From assembly GCF_001039355.2 (NCBI RefSeq), contig NW_019775969.1, positions 1-51,602 of the forward strand: a DNA stretch of 51,602 bases, written 5' to 3'. The stretch comes from Lingula anatina (lineage: Eukaryota; Brachiopoda; Lingulata; Lingulida; Lingulidae). The number at the start of each line of letters is the position of its first letter. Within the stretch, counting starts at the first letter, position 1. The translations under genes were made by a program, and so were the position numbers. This document shows, piece after piece, positions 39,401-50,816 of the stretch. Under the pieces are notes generated by a model. It searched no databases. It was not told where the DNA came from and saw only the letters and a list, made by a program, of their open reading frames with translations.

Positions 39401-39546
39401 TGACTGCCAACTACACAAAGATCAAGATAGCCAAAGAACTGACCGATTACCGGTCAGCTGTTGACCTCGAGTCCACGATGGAGATGGACAGTATCATTGG
39501 ACGCTCAGGCAAGATTCCGGACAAGGTGCCTTTTGGAACGCAATGA
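33455..39546 (+). CDS. M6: M6 / proteolipid (PLP-DM20) family tetraspan protein, three alternative C-termini
   Basis: Constant exons: 33455-33458 (ATG plus G), 34497-34653, 34893-35052, 35331-35493, 35824-35903, 36133-36198, together 210 codons; then one of three terminal exons (37327-37434, 38162-38278, 39382-39546), giving 245, 248 or 264 aa. The start MGALECLGRIPYASL matches the PLP1/M6 N-terminus. Membrane segments are at about 12-34, 57-82, 108-135 and 193-220. The large extracellular loop has Cys140 and Cys186 plus N-glycosylation sites at Asn157 and Asn166. Only the outer PLP disulfide pair is present; the inner pair of the vertebrate proteins is missing. Family members reside in neuronal, glial and epithelial plasma membranes and affect filopodia, adhesion or myelin. 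All junctions are GT-AG and in frame. The first exon is the least certain part, but ATGG followed by GTAAGT makes the expected N-terminus exactly. Confidence 0.9.
37327..37434 (+). CDS. M6 alternative terminal exon A (35 codons plus stop)
   Basis: Acceptor TTTGTAG, then AQFMISLAANYNKIKMAREL and an acidic tail ending MTSE. It completes transmembrane segment 4 and the cytoplasmic tail after exon 36133-36198 (phase 0). AATAAA at 37597-37602 could terminate this isoform. It aligns with exons B and C through the pattern hydrophobic-Q/H-F, S-L/A-x-A-N-Y, then K/R-E-L. Confidence 0.85.
   Translation, partial: AQFMISLAANYNKIKMARELQDIREDLRLNDMTSE
38162..38278 (+). CDS. M6 alternative terminal exon B (38 codons plus stop)
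   Basis: Acceptor GTGTTTCAG, then VQFISILSANYVRLRVSKEL, QEIRDDVEM and a C-terminus EPDKF. Phase 0, same position in the protein as exons A and C. No strong AATAAA is obvious immediately downstream. Confidence 0.85.
   Translation, partial: VQFISILSANYVRLRVSKELQEIRDDVEMTESFEPDKF
39382..39546 (+). CDS. M6 alternative terminal exon C (54 codons plus stop, longest tail)
   Basis: Acceptor CTGTAACTTTAG, then VHFMVSLTANYTKIKIAKEL and a longer tail ending VPFGTQ. The opening VHFMVSL is the copy closest to vertebrate M6 (VHYLMVLSANW). Phase 0. A long AT-rich 3' region follows. Confidence 0.88.
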   Translation, partial: VHFMVSLTANYTKIKIAKELTDYRSAVDLESTMEMDSIIGRSGKIPDKVPFGTQ

Positions 39547-41571
39547 TGATAAACGATATGAACACCATCAGCTGTGACAGAAATCAGTCATTCCACAATG
39601 ATCTCATTAACACCAAGGCAGGATTTTATATCAGTTTTTTTTTCTTTCCCATATGTTTGTATTTTATCACTTGATGTAAACTTAAAGGGGCAATTTTGTC
39701 CTTACTATATGGCTTTTAAACCCCATCTCTTCCTAATGTTATCTTTTTAACTGAAAAGCCTGACATGATTATTAATTTAAGTATCTTCCATTGTGTAAGC
39801 CGTTGATAAAAATAAACACAGATATCAAAAATAAATATTCTAACACCCAGTGTTGAAAATAATCAAGAAAAGAAATTAGTGTGATATGAATTTATGAGAA
39901 AAAATAATGATATAAATCCCATGTAGCACAAAACTACAAAGTGCATTTCTAAATTTATTTTATTTAATTCTTAATTGGCAAGTATCAACAATTTATGATT
40001 TTAGACAGAGAATGAATATAGAATGAAAGTTGGTTCCACTTGATCTTCCCATTGAAAAGTGTATATTGAATAGACAGCAGATAAGACATTCCACTAAAGG
40101 ATGTTGGTATTGAATATCAACCTTGTGTTGAATAACATTGTTTCATAATTTTCATAGATGTGTTTTCTCTTTAAAAAATTCAAAATAATTTGGAGTACTT
40201 TTGGAATTTGCTCATGAGTTTGTTTAATGATTTTAACCTAGTTTGTGGTGTTTCTAGGTTTATTTTTGGTGCTTTTCTATGAGCTTTATAGTTACAAACT
40301 GTGCAAGTTAAAAAGCCTAAAATTTCATTTATTTTCATTGCGTTCTGACAACTTGAGGCATTTATTGTGTGTTTGAATGTGGCTGTGTTTATGTACATAG
40401 TACTATATGTTTTAACCGAGTTGTTTTTAAACTATGGCACAGCCATTCATATGCAATTTTAGAACCATGTGTACATAATATCTTTTCTGCTTTTTTTAAC
40501 CCAAATGTACAGAACTTAAATCTATTATGTTCAGTTTTTTTTTATATACCCTAGGGACCAAGTTATGTTAACAACATATTTTGATAACATGTTTTTAACC
40601 TTTAACCTGTTTTAAACAGACAAATGATATCCTTGAGTATCCCAGAATGTTGCGTCTACTGATATATATCAGATGAAGCACACATTGAATATAAACATTA
40701 GGTTTACATTTAATGTAATGACTAAGCACCTACTACACTTTTTGTATTGATAAAGGGCTATCAGGTAATGTATGCATGTACACTTGATGTAAATTGCATT
40801 TTTGGTACATCTCAAATCTCTACTGATTATATAATTATGTATGTTTTTATTTGACAATTATTTTGTATATTTCATGTAACATTTTTTGAAAAGTTCATTT
40901 TTGCTGGCTATTCTTAAATATAAATTACTGTGCATTATTTGGCAATTAACATTTAAGGTAAATTTCTTGAGTTGTGACATTATGTAGTTTTCATATGTTA
41001 GTATCATTTTTTACATTGAATATATTTTAACTCTGAGGTTGCTGCAGTCTTGAAAAGTGGATAATGGAGAAATGCCTGTGGTCAACATTCCTTCATATGT
41101 TTTTCCTATGACATTTTAGGAGAACTTACTAAAATGCAGTTTTCATAGGAATATTTTTCCATTAAAAAATAACATTTTTAAAAGCTAATTATAAAGATTA
41201 TTTTTAAAAAATCCTAACATTGTAAAGGCATCTGAAAAAAGATTTGCTGTATGGAGAATTTTTTTTATATTGGTTTGGTTGTGACCAAGTTAATGTGATT
41301 GGTTGTTCTTTTAGTTATTATGCAAGTTAAGTGTATGTTTAGAAATGCTTTTCTATGTTGTACCTATGAGTATTTTTTCCTTATTCTTATTTCATTTTAT
41401 GTAAATTTGTTTGTGAAATGTTTAAGTATTAGGAATTAGTATTGCAACTCTATAAATAGGACATTCCCGTGTTTTGTAAATAAATGTGCAGTTTTTACAT
41501 GTAGTCTAAGGGTGATATAACCACCATGGATTACCAAGCAAAAAATAACATTACTTGCACTTGCGAATAAA
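39547..41571 (+). other. M6 exon C 3' UTR with candidate poly(A) signals
   Basis: About 2 kb of AT-rich sequence without coding potential follows exon C. Candidate AATAAA signals are at 39811-39816, 41479-41484 and 41566-41571. Use of the distal ones would give a roughly 2-kb 3' UTR, in keeping with the long 3' UTRs of vertebrate PLP1/GPM6 transcripts. Confidence 0.45.
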
Positions 41572-41841
41572 AAAATGAACCATAAAGATTTTTTTTACAT
41601 TGTGCCTTTAAGTATTCTTTTTTATCCATGACATTTCTATGATATTGTTAACACACATTTTTATTTGTGCATATATTTTGTCGTTATTTCATATTTTTCC
41701 CCGAGTAGCCACAAAATCCCCAGCAATAGTTAAAGCATTTCAACACCAAGTGGGGCAATCAACATTGCAGTAGTTGAGATGGGTTGAGACAAATGTTTTA
41801 AATAATTACTTTCAAGCCTTCCAAGTTAGAAGAGGTATACC

Positions 41842-41950
41842 CATAAAGCTAGCATCAGATCTAGGGTGTCTAAACCGTGGCCTGTAAGTTGAAAAGTATT
41901 TGGCACAGACTGTATGCTGTTATATAAATAGCCTATTGATGAAATGTAAC
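41842..41950. repeat. 109-bp direct repeat, copy 1 (upstream of SNX25 exon 1)
   Basis: Identical to 42963-43071 except one base (GCCTATTG versus GCTTATTG). The copies are 1121 bp apart in the same orientation and bracket the first SNX25 exon and the foldback. Confidence 0.95.
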
Positions 41951-42190
41951 GATAAACCAACAATCTCACCGTGCTGCATGTTTTTCATACCATCGTGACG
42001 CTGATACCAGTAACATCAGTAACTTACGAGCCTTAGTACGTGTAGTTCAAAACATTGTTCGTCCGTCAGTCTGCGGACTCCAGTGTTTAAAATTGAACCT
42101 GGCTATTTTTATGAACAATATTACTTGGTGAATCGCCTCATAGTCCAGCAAGTAATGACATGGTTTATCCATTTTTTCATGCATGCCTGT

Positions 42191-42192
<2 letters not shown>

Positions 42193-42226
<34 letters not shown>
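42193..42226. repeat. (GT)n microsatellite
   Basis: A pure GT run of 17 units, about 180 bp before the acceptor of the first SNX25 exon. Confidence 0.95.
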
Positions 42227-42229
<3 letters not shown>

Positions 42230-42425
42230 GTTTAGATAAAACTGTACTGTATATCTGTAATGAATGGGCGACAAACTGCCAGAATATATTTCCATTAATT
42301 ATTCTCTGTACAGAGTAGGTGATATGACCTAATACTGGGTATCTGGCATGTGCATTGACCAACGTACTTCATATTTCTTATTAATGCTGTATTTTTTTTT
42401 CCAGTTCCTGGTGCGAAAAAGCAAC

Positions 42426-42449
42426 ATGCAAATGAAAAACAATTCATAA
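42426..42449 (+). promoter_or_regulatory. 7-codon upstream ORF overlapping the SNX25 start (TAATG)
   Basis: ATG at 42426 opens a seven-codon frame whose TAA (42447-42449) shares its last base with the SNX25 ATG (42449-42451). This stop-start overlap would suit termination-reinitiation or leaky scanning. If an upstream in-frame exon carries the true start, it is only a chance overlap. Confidence 0.4.
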
Positions 42450-45400
42450 TGATTTCTGGTCACATTGTAACCATCAGCTTAGCAGCTGTGCTGGCTGCTT
42501 TCTGTTACCAACAGGGGTATATAGGTGAGAGAGAAAAATTTAGATTTGGACTGGTTGGAGTCTGATGCTTCTCATAAGTCACCTTTTATTTCGAATTAAC
42601 AAATGGTTTAAATGTCCGAGACCGCATTCACATCGAGTTGAGCCATAGATCTACAAAGTCACGAACTAAATATGGTGGACGTAAATGAAAGGAAAACCGC
42701 CTAATCTTTTAATAGTCTCTCCGCCTGTCACACGCCTCCCCACGCGATGTCCTTGCGGGGGTACAGTCATTAAATCTCGGCTCCATTGGGACGACACATG
42801 GGGAGGTGTGTGAGAGGCGGGGAGACTATTTAAAGATTAGGCGGTTTTCCTTTCATGTACGTCCACCATATTTAGTTCGTGACTTTGTACATCCATGGCT
42901 CAACTCGATGTGAATGCGGTCTGAGATGCAGTTGGATGGATCAATGTATGAGACATTGTGGTCATAAAGCTAGCATCAGATCTAGGGTGTCTAAACCGTG
43001 GCCTGTAAGTTGAAAAGTATTTGGCACAGACTGTATGCTGTTATATAAATAGCTTATTGATGAAATGTAACAAGCATAATAAGTCCTTAATTGGTCTAGC
43101 CAATGTTAGCTATTATTGTTTAATTATAAAAACATTGTCTATTGTAAAACTTTGAATAATTATCATCATGTTGATAGATTTTTATCTTGTTTTGATTTTA
43201 GCCCTTCTGTTACACTGGAGCTTGAACATTATGGCTGTGCTCAGTGGAGGTGTGTTGGGTGTTGCCATGGTGATATGCAGAGGAAAAAGATACATTCCAC
43301 CTGCCCCTAATAAAGAAACATCAAAAGTACATGAACTCCTTAAACAGATGATGGTAAAGCAGCATTATGATGTCATGGGGAGTGTTTGAATTAAATATAA
43401 AAATGGAAATACAGGTGTTAATATATAACTTAGAAACTCCAGCAAGTGGCCAAAAGCTTGTGAGAAATAGAAACTGTCAGATACTGCAGTTTTGTTTGTG
43501 GGGAAAGGTTGGGGTTGCTAATAGTCCAATATGTGCATCAACTGAGAATAATAAACTAGAATATTTATTAATAGATATCCTTAGGAATTGGATTCTGATA
43601 GAAGTAACAAAGCTTCTTCTGTTCCAGTATTCCAGAGGTAGTCAGATGGAGACCAGGAAGAAGGTCATTATTTCCAGAAATCTTGATGTCTCCATAGACG
43701 GCCTCCTGAAATTGGTCATCAGAGACTATGTGATGGATTGGTACAGTGAGCTGTCTAGAGACACCACCACATTCCCTTACATGCTCAGGTACTACATACA
43801 AGAATTGCTATATAAGCAACAGTAATGAGTGCAAGATAAAGCAATAAATAACTTCAGGAAGTTTGAAAGCAGAAAAATGTTTTCAAAATTGAGTTCAAAG
43901 CTATTCAGCTTCTGAAAATCAATTTATTATTAATTATATATCTGTTTTGATGAAATGTATTCTTTCATTTATATATTAAGTTAACAGTGTATTAAAATTT
44001 CTGCTATGTAGTATTCTTTTTTGGGGGATGGGTGGGGTGGGGGTTGTGTTGTGTTTTTCTCAAATTTGCATTTTATGATGAATGACCATTCTCTTCTATC
44101 CTGTCTCAGACAAGACATGTGGAAAGTGATAGAAAACCTTTCCACCCGCCTCAGCAGGATTGACACATTAAAGCTGATGACACAAGACTTTGCTGATGCA
44201 TTGCGAAAACATTTCCATGATGTTAAGGAGGTATCTGTAAGGTAAGCACATTAACTTTTATATACAAGTACTATGTACTACATAAGTGTTTGTACATAAG
44301 TACATAAGTGTTTCATGCCAAAATTGGTACATGTACATGTATGTCTGCCAAAATAGGTACATCTGGTAATTAACAAGAATGAATAGCAGCAAATGTTGAT
44401 AATGTTCAGCATATTTTAATTTCAAAGCATTTAGATAATAACATTGAGATAATTTGGAAATGATCATAATGATATAGTAAAAAATGAAGGGGTGGCATGA
44501 GAGTGATTTTAATATTACATTGCTAAATTTCTGTTGTGTTTATAGCCAGTTGAACACTGAAAATGTTGCCATCAAAATTGATTGGTTGCAGGGATCAAGA
44601 CAGCCCAAACTCTGAGTTTATCCTTCACCCATGGCTTGCCAGTGAAGACACAGAGACAGAATTTCTCAGAAAGGTAGCAGATGTTCTTCTAATTTACCTC
44701 CTCCCTGATGAGTATGCTTCCTGCCTACCTGCACGCCATCTACTGAGAGAAATTGTTGCTTGTAAAGGTAATTTCAGGGAATCGCAATAAGGTATTTTAA
44801 AAAATAGGTAAAATACATTGATAATATTTGGAGGTATGTTTTTTTGTTTTGTTTTTTTTTTTTCATTTTTTTTTTTGGATTTATTAATGTTGTCAAGGAA
44901 TCCTGCTGAATAATTTTCATAAACATTTGTCTACATTTATTTTTCACAAATTGCTGCCTTTTTTAATGGTGTTTTCCTACTCGCAGTTCTAAAACCTTCT
45001 ATTTTCTACATTTTTAAATAAATATGACATGCAAGCATATGATTTCTTTAGTAAAATATTGATGTGTTTCAGTGTTAAAGCCTTCTGTGGAATCTATCTG
45101 TGACCCAGATAATATCAACCAGACTCTGCTGAGCAATATAGAGTACAGGGAGACCCACAAGAAGACCTACACCTATGCTGCCTCCTATGAGCAGTTCATG
45201 AAGATGATACAGGAGTGTGAGGATGTGGAAATGCTCAAGCAGATGAGGTTAGAAACTATGGTGGAGAAATTCTAAAGATTTCCATTTTTTATACCATCAA
45301 TGACCATTAATTTCCATAAAATTCATGTAGAACTGAGGTACTTTTTAGAGTGGGTTGTCAACATTATGGAACTGAAGATGTATGTAACTTTTTTTTTTAA

Positions 45401-45629
45401 GACAAAAGATGTAGTTTTTACAATTTCGCTAATAAATGATCAATTTGAAAACTTAAAATTTTGTTTTTCCACATTTTAGGTACAGCATTATGACTGAAAT
45501 AATGCATGCCACTGTAATAAACAATTTAAAGAAAGCTCAAGGCTTAGATATTGGTAAGATGTATTGCTCTTCAGTTTCTTGAAAAATAAAACAAGCACAC
45601 AGGCGCATGTGTGTGTGCACGCACACACA

Positions 45630-45720
<91 letters not shown>

Positions 45721-48700
45721 ATCCAACATAATAACATGTTGAACATAGATGTAATGATTTTAAATAGAGAGAAGTTAACCAAATATTTTGACATTTCATT
45801 TCTGGAAATTAATAGTAAATGTATTTTGCAGAGAAGGACACTGCACCAAAAGGCACAGGAAAGGGGGACCTGCTGAAAGCAAGGAATTTGAAGCGGTATA
45901 TAAACCAGGTAATACAGTACTATTCTAACAAGAATTGAGAGAAATGTAGGGTATTTATTCAAAACAGAAGGAAAATTATCTTGTCACATTGATAAGACTT
46001 ACTTGTAAATTAATCACTGTTGACTTTGACTTGTCACAGTGCATTCAAATACTGGTAGTGCCAAACAGAAAAATAATCTATTTCTTATTGTACTACCAGA
46101 ATGAGTGCTGGAGGATCAATGGATTTACCTCAAAACCCGTCTTTGACAGTGTTTTCTATTTTCTGCAGTTGAGAACTTCTAAGAACAAAGTGGAGAAAAG
46201 AATCCGTCATTGTGGGGGGGAAGGGTATGATGGCTATGGCTCAGATGAAGAAGATAGTCAGGTTCATGGAGGAGGCAAGGTAATACTACAGTAACAAAAG
46301 GCAGTCGGGTGTTTGCCATCCGGTCATGTCAGCATGTATGATATCCTCTAAGAGTATTTATAAAGGTCAAAGATTTCATTGTAATATTAAAATTGATTTG
46401 GCTCAAAAAAGATTAGGGTAAAAGCAACGTAAAAATATTTCAGTATATGTTGTGTAATGTAAAAATAAGTATAATGTGAAAAGTGTACATAATAACATCG
46501 AAATAATTTTTTTTCAACTTCAGAATAGAACCATCATTACGTTGTTAGTATGTTGGGTAAAATTATTAATTGCATATAAAAGTAAAAAGACAAAATCAAG
46601 TACAGGCAAAGTGGCTTGAAATAGTAAGCTGTACCCAGTAGAATTACACTATTTGGATCAGATTGTAACAGATTAATCAATTTTACTTTCTCAGGTGTTT
46701 TCATTCCATGTTGTGATGCATAATCCACAAGCTCAAGAATACTTCATGAAGTTTTTACGGAGAGATGATAACCATTCTCTTTTGGAGTGAGTAACGTGTT
46801 AAGTGAATTTTAGGTGTTTTGAAAAGAGCTACACAAGTGTCTTCTTATTATATGATTTGAAATTTAAATAATCTGAGGCTACATTTTCATTTGCTCTATC
46901 TTTTGTCAAGATGCTGTTAATTGTATTTGTCATGGCATTATTGATCTTTGATGAATTTATTATGGTCAGTGAAATTGTTAGTATGTCTCCTTGTCAGTGA
47001 TCATGTGTTTGCAAAGAAACAGTGATGCTACTTGTAGACATTAATTTTGCAGGTTTTGGAATGCTGTTGAAAAATTGAAGCATGCAGAAAAGGTAATCGG
47101 TTTAATAAATTGTAATAGAAAGGGTTGAAAGTTATAGATGCATTCACATAAGATTGATGTGGTATTAAGTGATGATGCATTAAGTGATGATGACAGTTTC
47201 TCTAAAATGTTATGGTAATTTGCCTCAAATTTCTAACACTCTGTGTATGATACTTGTAACACTTTTACTTATTTATAAGGAACTTTTTGACTTGAACCTA
47301 AATTACTTTCAGAATTTTCCAAATAATTTTTTTGTGAATTATGAACCATAATTATATCTTTGGAACACATTAAGTGATTTTGTTCACATATAATGAATTC
47401 TTACAGAGGTTTGTAACATTTTACAGAAATACCAGCACCAAATAGGCACAGACATCTACCACATGTCCATCTCCAGGCCCAGCAGTCTGGTCACTAAGCT
47501 GCTGGACAGAGGAACCATCAAAAGGATTGAAGGATTTCTGCTTGGAAACATGGTAATAATTCAGCTGTTATTGACCAAAAGGATTAGCTCTGCAGTGCTT
47601 TGATTTTTATGAAACTTGTTTAAACTTGTTCAAATGCTGATATAAGCTTTACTTTGTTTGGCACCTGAACCTACTGACCCAAGGTGACAATTTTTTCAAG
47701 ATGTTTACACTAAGTAAAGAACATGACTTATTTATTATCTTATTGATACAGGTAATAACATATTAACATTTTAGGGTCCAGAAGCATTCTTCACTGCTCA
47801 AGTCCAGGTATGGAATGAACTGGACAGCAATTATTATCCTTCATACATTGTGAGTGATGTCTATCACAAATATGTCAGTAAGCTGGAAGAGGAGGAGACT
47901 GAAGTGGATGTGTCATCACATGAAGCTTTACCAGGTAAGTCACCATAAGGTGGGTGTGGTATCACACTTGTTGCCCCTCCTATAATGTGAGTGGAGTATT
48001 TTTTATTAGGATAAGTTGTTTGAAGTGAAAGGAGGTGGGCAAAACTGGGTGTGTTGTTTCCCATAGTTGTACATGTAGAGGGTTTATTTGTATTATAATG
48101 TCTGAAGGTTTTGTGCTATAAGACTAAAAAGAAAAGGAAAAAATATAAAAAACTATGTGTAGCATACTGAATGACAGCTTTGTGCTAAAAATATATACCT
48201 GAACGTTATCATATTTTTGTTTCTAGATCATCTCATGTACAGTATCCCAGGGTCTCCAGAAGAACAGAAGGAACCTACATTTGGTTCTCATGAACTGACT
48301 CAAGCACTGCACAAAAGACTGCAGATATTGGATGACAAGACCATGAATAAGGCACAGGCTCTGCAGGCTATGAAACACACACAGAAGAGTGATGATACAA
48401 AGGTGACTTTATATTTTATATTGACATACTTTGGTTTTCCATATAATTTTTTTTTTTTTTGTTGTAACAGTTATTATTTTTCTGAACTATAATAATGTTC
48501 GTTTTACTTTATTTTGATTGTTATATTAAGTGATATATTCAGTGTATGTTTTGGATGTGTAGAGGGCCAAAGTAGTAGATGAGCTGCAGCAGGAACTTGA
48601 TGAGCTGAAATCACAACGCAGACAGCTGGAGTTTCATATTGAGAAGACAGAGCTGTGGTGGGAAAATGTTGGACGTTGGAAAGCACACATATACAATGCA

Positions 48701-50816
48701 GAGGTTGGTTCAATAGTGCAGTTTGTGAGATTGTGTTACAAAAGAGTCTTGACAGTAACATTGCAGTTACTCTCTATACTATAGATATCTCAAAAACTAA
48801 TTTCCTTGGTGGTTTTAAGGATTGAGCAAAATTCAGTGTCAGTTGTAAACATTAATTCAATGTTTGTATCCACTTCAAAGTTAGCTTGGTGACATGTTCA
48901 CAATAAAGACTCCTTCATTCATGTTAAGAAGGAAATGTTGTTTTAATTTTATAAAAAAGGGGTTTGATAAATAGTCAGTACTAGGGTAGACCAGGGCCCC
49001 GTATCTCGAAAGCATCGCGTATTGCGAATCGCTATATCAAATAGAGGCTACAATGTATTATATGGGACTAGTATGGGCGAGTTATGGAATCGAGACGCTT
49101 GCGCACGTGCGCAACATAGCGAACCTTTCGAGATATGGAGCCCTGTAAGTATCAATTGAATGAATATGGAAGTGAAGATTTAAGATTGAATTTCTTTTTC
49201 GATTTTAGCTGTCAAAAGATGAAGACACTGACAAGATGGTGCCAAATTTTGCCATAGTTGTAGATCTCCAAGGTTTCCATACCAGAGGGCGTTCAATGCA
49301 AGACAGCACCAGTGGATGGGTGGTATCAAGGACACTGGATGAATTCCACACACTTCATAACAAGCTTATTATGGTAAAGAACAATACTCTGTGAAGTTGA
49401 CATTGATTTTTTTTTTATTCTGATGAAAGGATTAGAGGTGCTCATGTCCTTGCTCCTATATATCATCCTTTACAGCCTTCTTCAAATATTATGATAAAGT
49501 TATTCATTTGACAATATCAGTCATACATACAGCATGTGCCATCATCTGATGGATAAAGATAGTTATATGTCAATGATTTTTGGTGTAGAAAGATATGTTT
49601 CAGTTTATCATACTATATGTACACTGTAATATGAAAAGAAAAACACACTAGGCTGGGGTAGTGCTAGCAATCTTTTTCACTTAGCCAAATTACCACTTTT
49701 TTTGTCAATTTGTTATCCAAATGATTATAATTTGACTAAAACAAGTCAAATCAAGCCCTTTTTGTTTAGCCATTTTAAGTCAGTTTTAGCATTTGGCTAA
49801 ATTGGCGAGAGTTAGCGCTACCCCAGCTAGATAACATGATTAAGATATAGATGACACATCATTTGACTTTCAGATTGCAGCCTGGCTGACCAAAAAGCAG
49901 TTGCCAACCCTGAGTAAACTTCCCTTTAAATCTGTTAACAAGGCATTTCTGGAGAAAGCTAAGGGCACTCTAAGCACATATTTGACTGTGAGTCATTAAA
50001 TTGTTTAATTTCCCAGATTTACAGTTTGATTTAGATGGGATTTATTTGAAAAAAATATATATAAGAAGTTTTATAAAGAGATTTTAGCAATTCCTTTTTA
50101 TGTGATAGTATGGAAACAAATATTATTTAAAAAAATTAATGTTCTTTTAATAATGAGGAACATTTATGTAAATATTTATAATTTGTATTGTTATAGTAAT
50201 CTTTAATCATGGCCTACACTATTCTTAATAATTAAGCATTTCGTTCCAGGTTATGCATATAGAGCATTTTTACCAAAGTCACCATGATTACTATGATCCC
50301 TATGATGTTTTAAATGTATTTTTCCATTATGCACTGTTTTCCTCTATATGTATATGTTTTACTGTAGACTGTACTAAAGGATGATATGCTGTCACAAAGT
50401 GAAGCTCTTTATGCCTTTCTGAGTCCAAGTCCTGATTACCTCAAACATCATCCACCCAGGATCAAATCTGCAAAGTTCTCAATTCCAAATATATTCAGGG
50501 GGTGAGTTTTTAAGGCAATTATAAAATTTTGAAAATTCTTTGACTGCATTTTAAAAGAAAAACCAGGCCAACAGTCATACAATGTAATCATGAATAGGAA
50601 AGAGTGAGTAGCAGAGAGACAAACATAAGTGGAAATACTTGATGACAGACACACAAACAAACAGGCCTGGGTTTGTAGATTTAATATATATATAACCTGA
50701 TTAAACATACTCCACTTTTGATGTTATTTGCAGTTTCTATTTGAAAATTTCAGCCTGTCATCGTCAAAGGGAGAAAGTAGCAGTGAGGATGAGCTGCTCC
50801 TGATGGATGATGAAGG
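42449..50816 (+). CDS. SNX25: SNX25, sorting nexin 25 (3' end beyond the window)
   Basis: Nineteen in-frame exons: 42449-42524, 43202-43353, 43628-43788, 44110-44241, 44592-44767, 45073-45247, 45480-45553, 45832-45908, 46169-46279, 46695-46786, 47053-47092, 47427-47552, 47775-47934, 48227-48402, 48563-48703, 49209-49373, 49874-49987, 50368-50501, 50754-50816; 781 residues so far. Two N-terminal membrane segments (about 3-24 and 26-48); PXA domain (about 90-300: VIISRNLDVSIDGLLKLVIR, LLREIVACKVLKP); KARNLKRYINQ segment (about 330); RGS-like domain (about 380-515: EFWNAVEKLKHAE, YYPSYIVSDVYHKYV); coiled coil (about 575-610); PX domain (about 635-755: TLDEFHTLHNKL, LPTLSKLPFKSV, SEALYAFLSPSPDYLK). 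The last block matches SNX25 rather than SNX13, SNX14 or SNX19. The exon at 42405 stays open in frame upstream of this ATG, so an N-terminal extension is possible. The nexin-C domain is missing because the window ends. Confidence 0.92.
42619..42922. mobile_element. 304-bp foldback element with 124-bp inverted arms, SNX25 intron 1
   Basis: The left arm 42619-42742 pairs without gaps with the right arm 42799-42922 with only scattered mismatches; the loop is about 56 bp. The ends read AGACCGCATTCACATCGAGT and its complement. No ORF. Long arms and a short unpaired centre fit a foldback/MITE; the transcript would form a long hairpin. No target-site duplication is evident. Confidence 0.85.
42963..43071. 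repeat. 109-bp direct repeat, copy 2 (SNX25 intron 1)
   Basis: Second copy of 41842-41950 with one mismatch, 40 bp beyond the foldback. Confidence 0.95.
45633..45718. repeat. (AC)n microsatellite in SNX25 intron 7
   Basis: 43 uninterrupted AC units, preceded by shorter GT and CA runs from 45609. It lies 79 bp after the donor of exon 45480-45553. It is likely to vary in length between individuals. Confidence 0.97.
48992..49145. mobile_element. MITE-like element, 154 bp, 21-bp TIRs (CAGGGCCCCGTATCTCGAAA)
   Basis: The ends are inverted copies of each other with two mismatches over 21 bp; the interior is relatively CpG-rich and includes a GCGCACGTGCGC palindrome. It lies in SNX25 intron 15. CAGGG termini recall hAT-like elements, but the flanking 8-mers do not match. 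Confidence 0.7.
49648..49830. mobile_element. MITE-like element, about 183 bp, TIRs around GCTGGGGTAG
   Basis: The ends read CTAGGCTGGGGTAGTGCTAG and the near reverse complement GCGCTACCCCAGCTAG; the interior is AT-rich with internal TTAGCCA and TGGCTAA inverted words. It lies in SNX25 intron 16. Non-coding. The boundary and TSD (possibly CTAG or TA) are uncertain. Confidence 0.6.

Noticed and set aside
45488-45962. Frames rich in Cys-Val or Thr-His
   Set aside because: They are translations of the long AC microsatellite in SNX25 intron 7.
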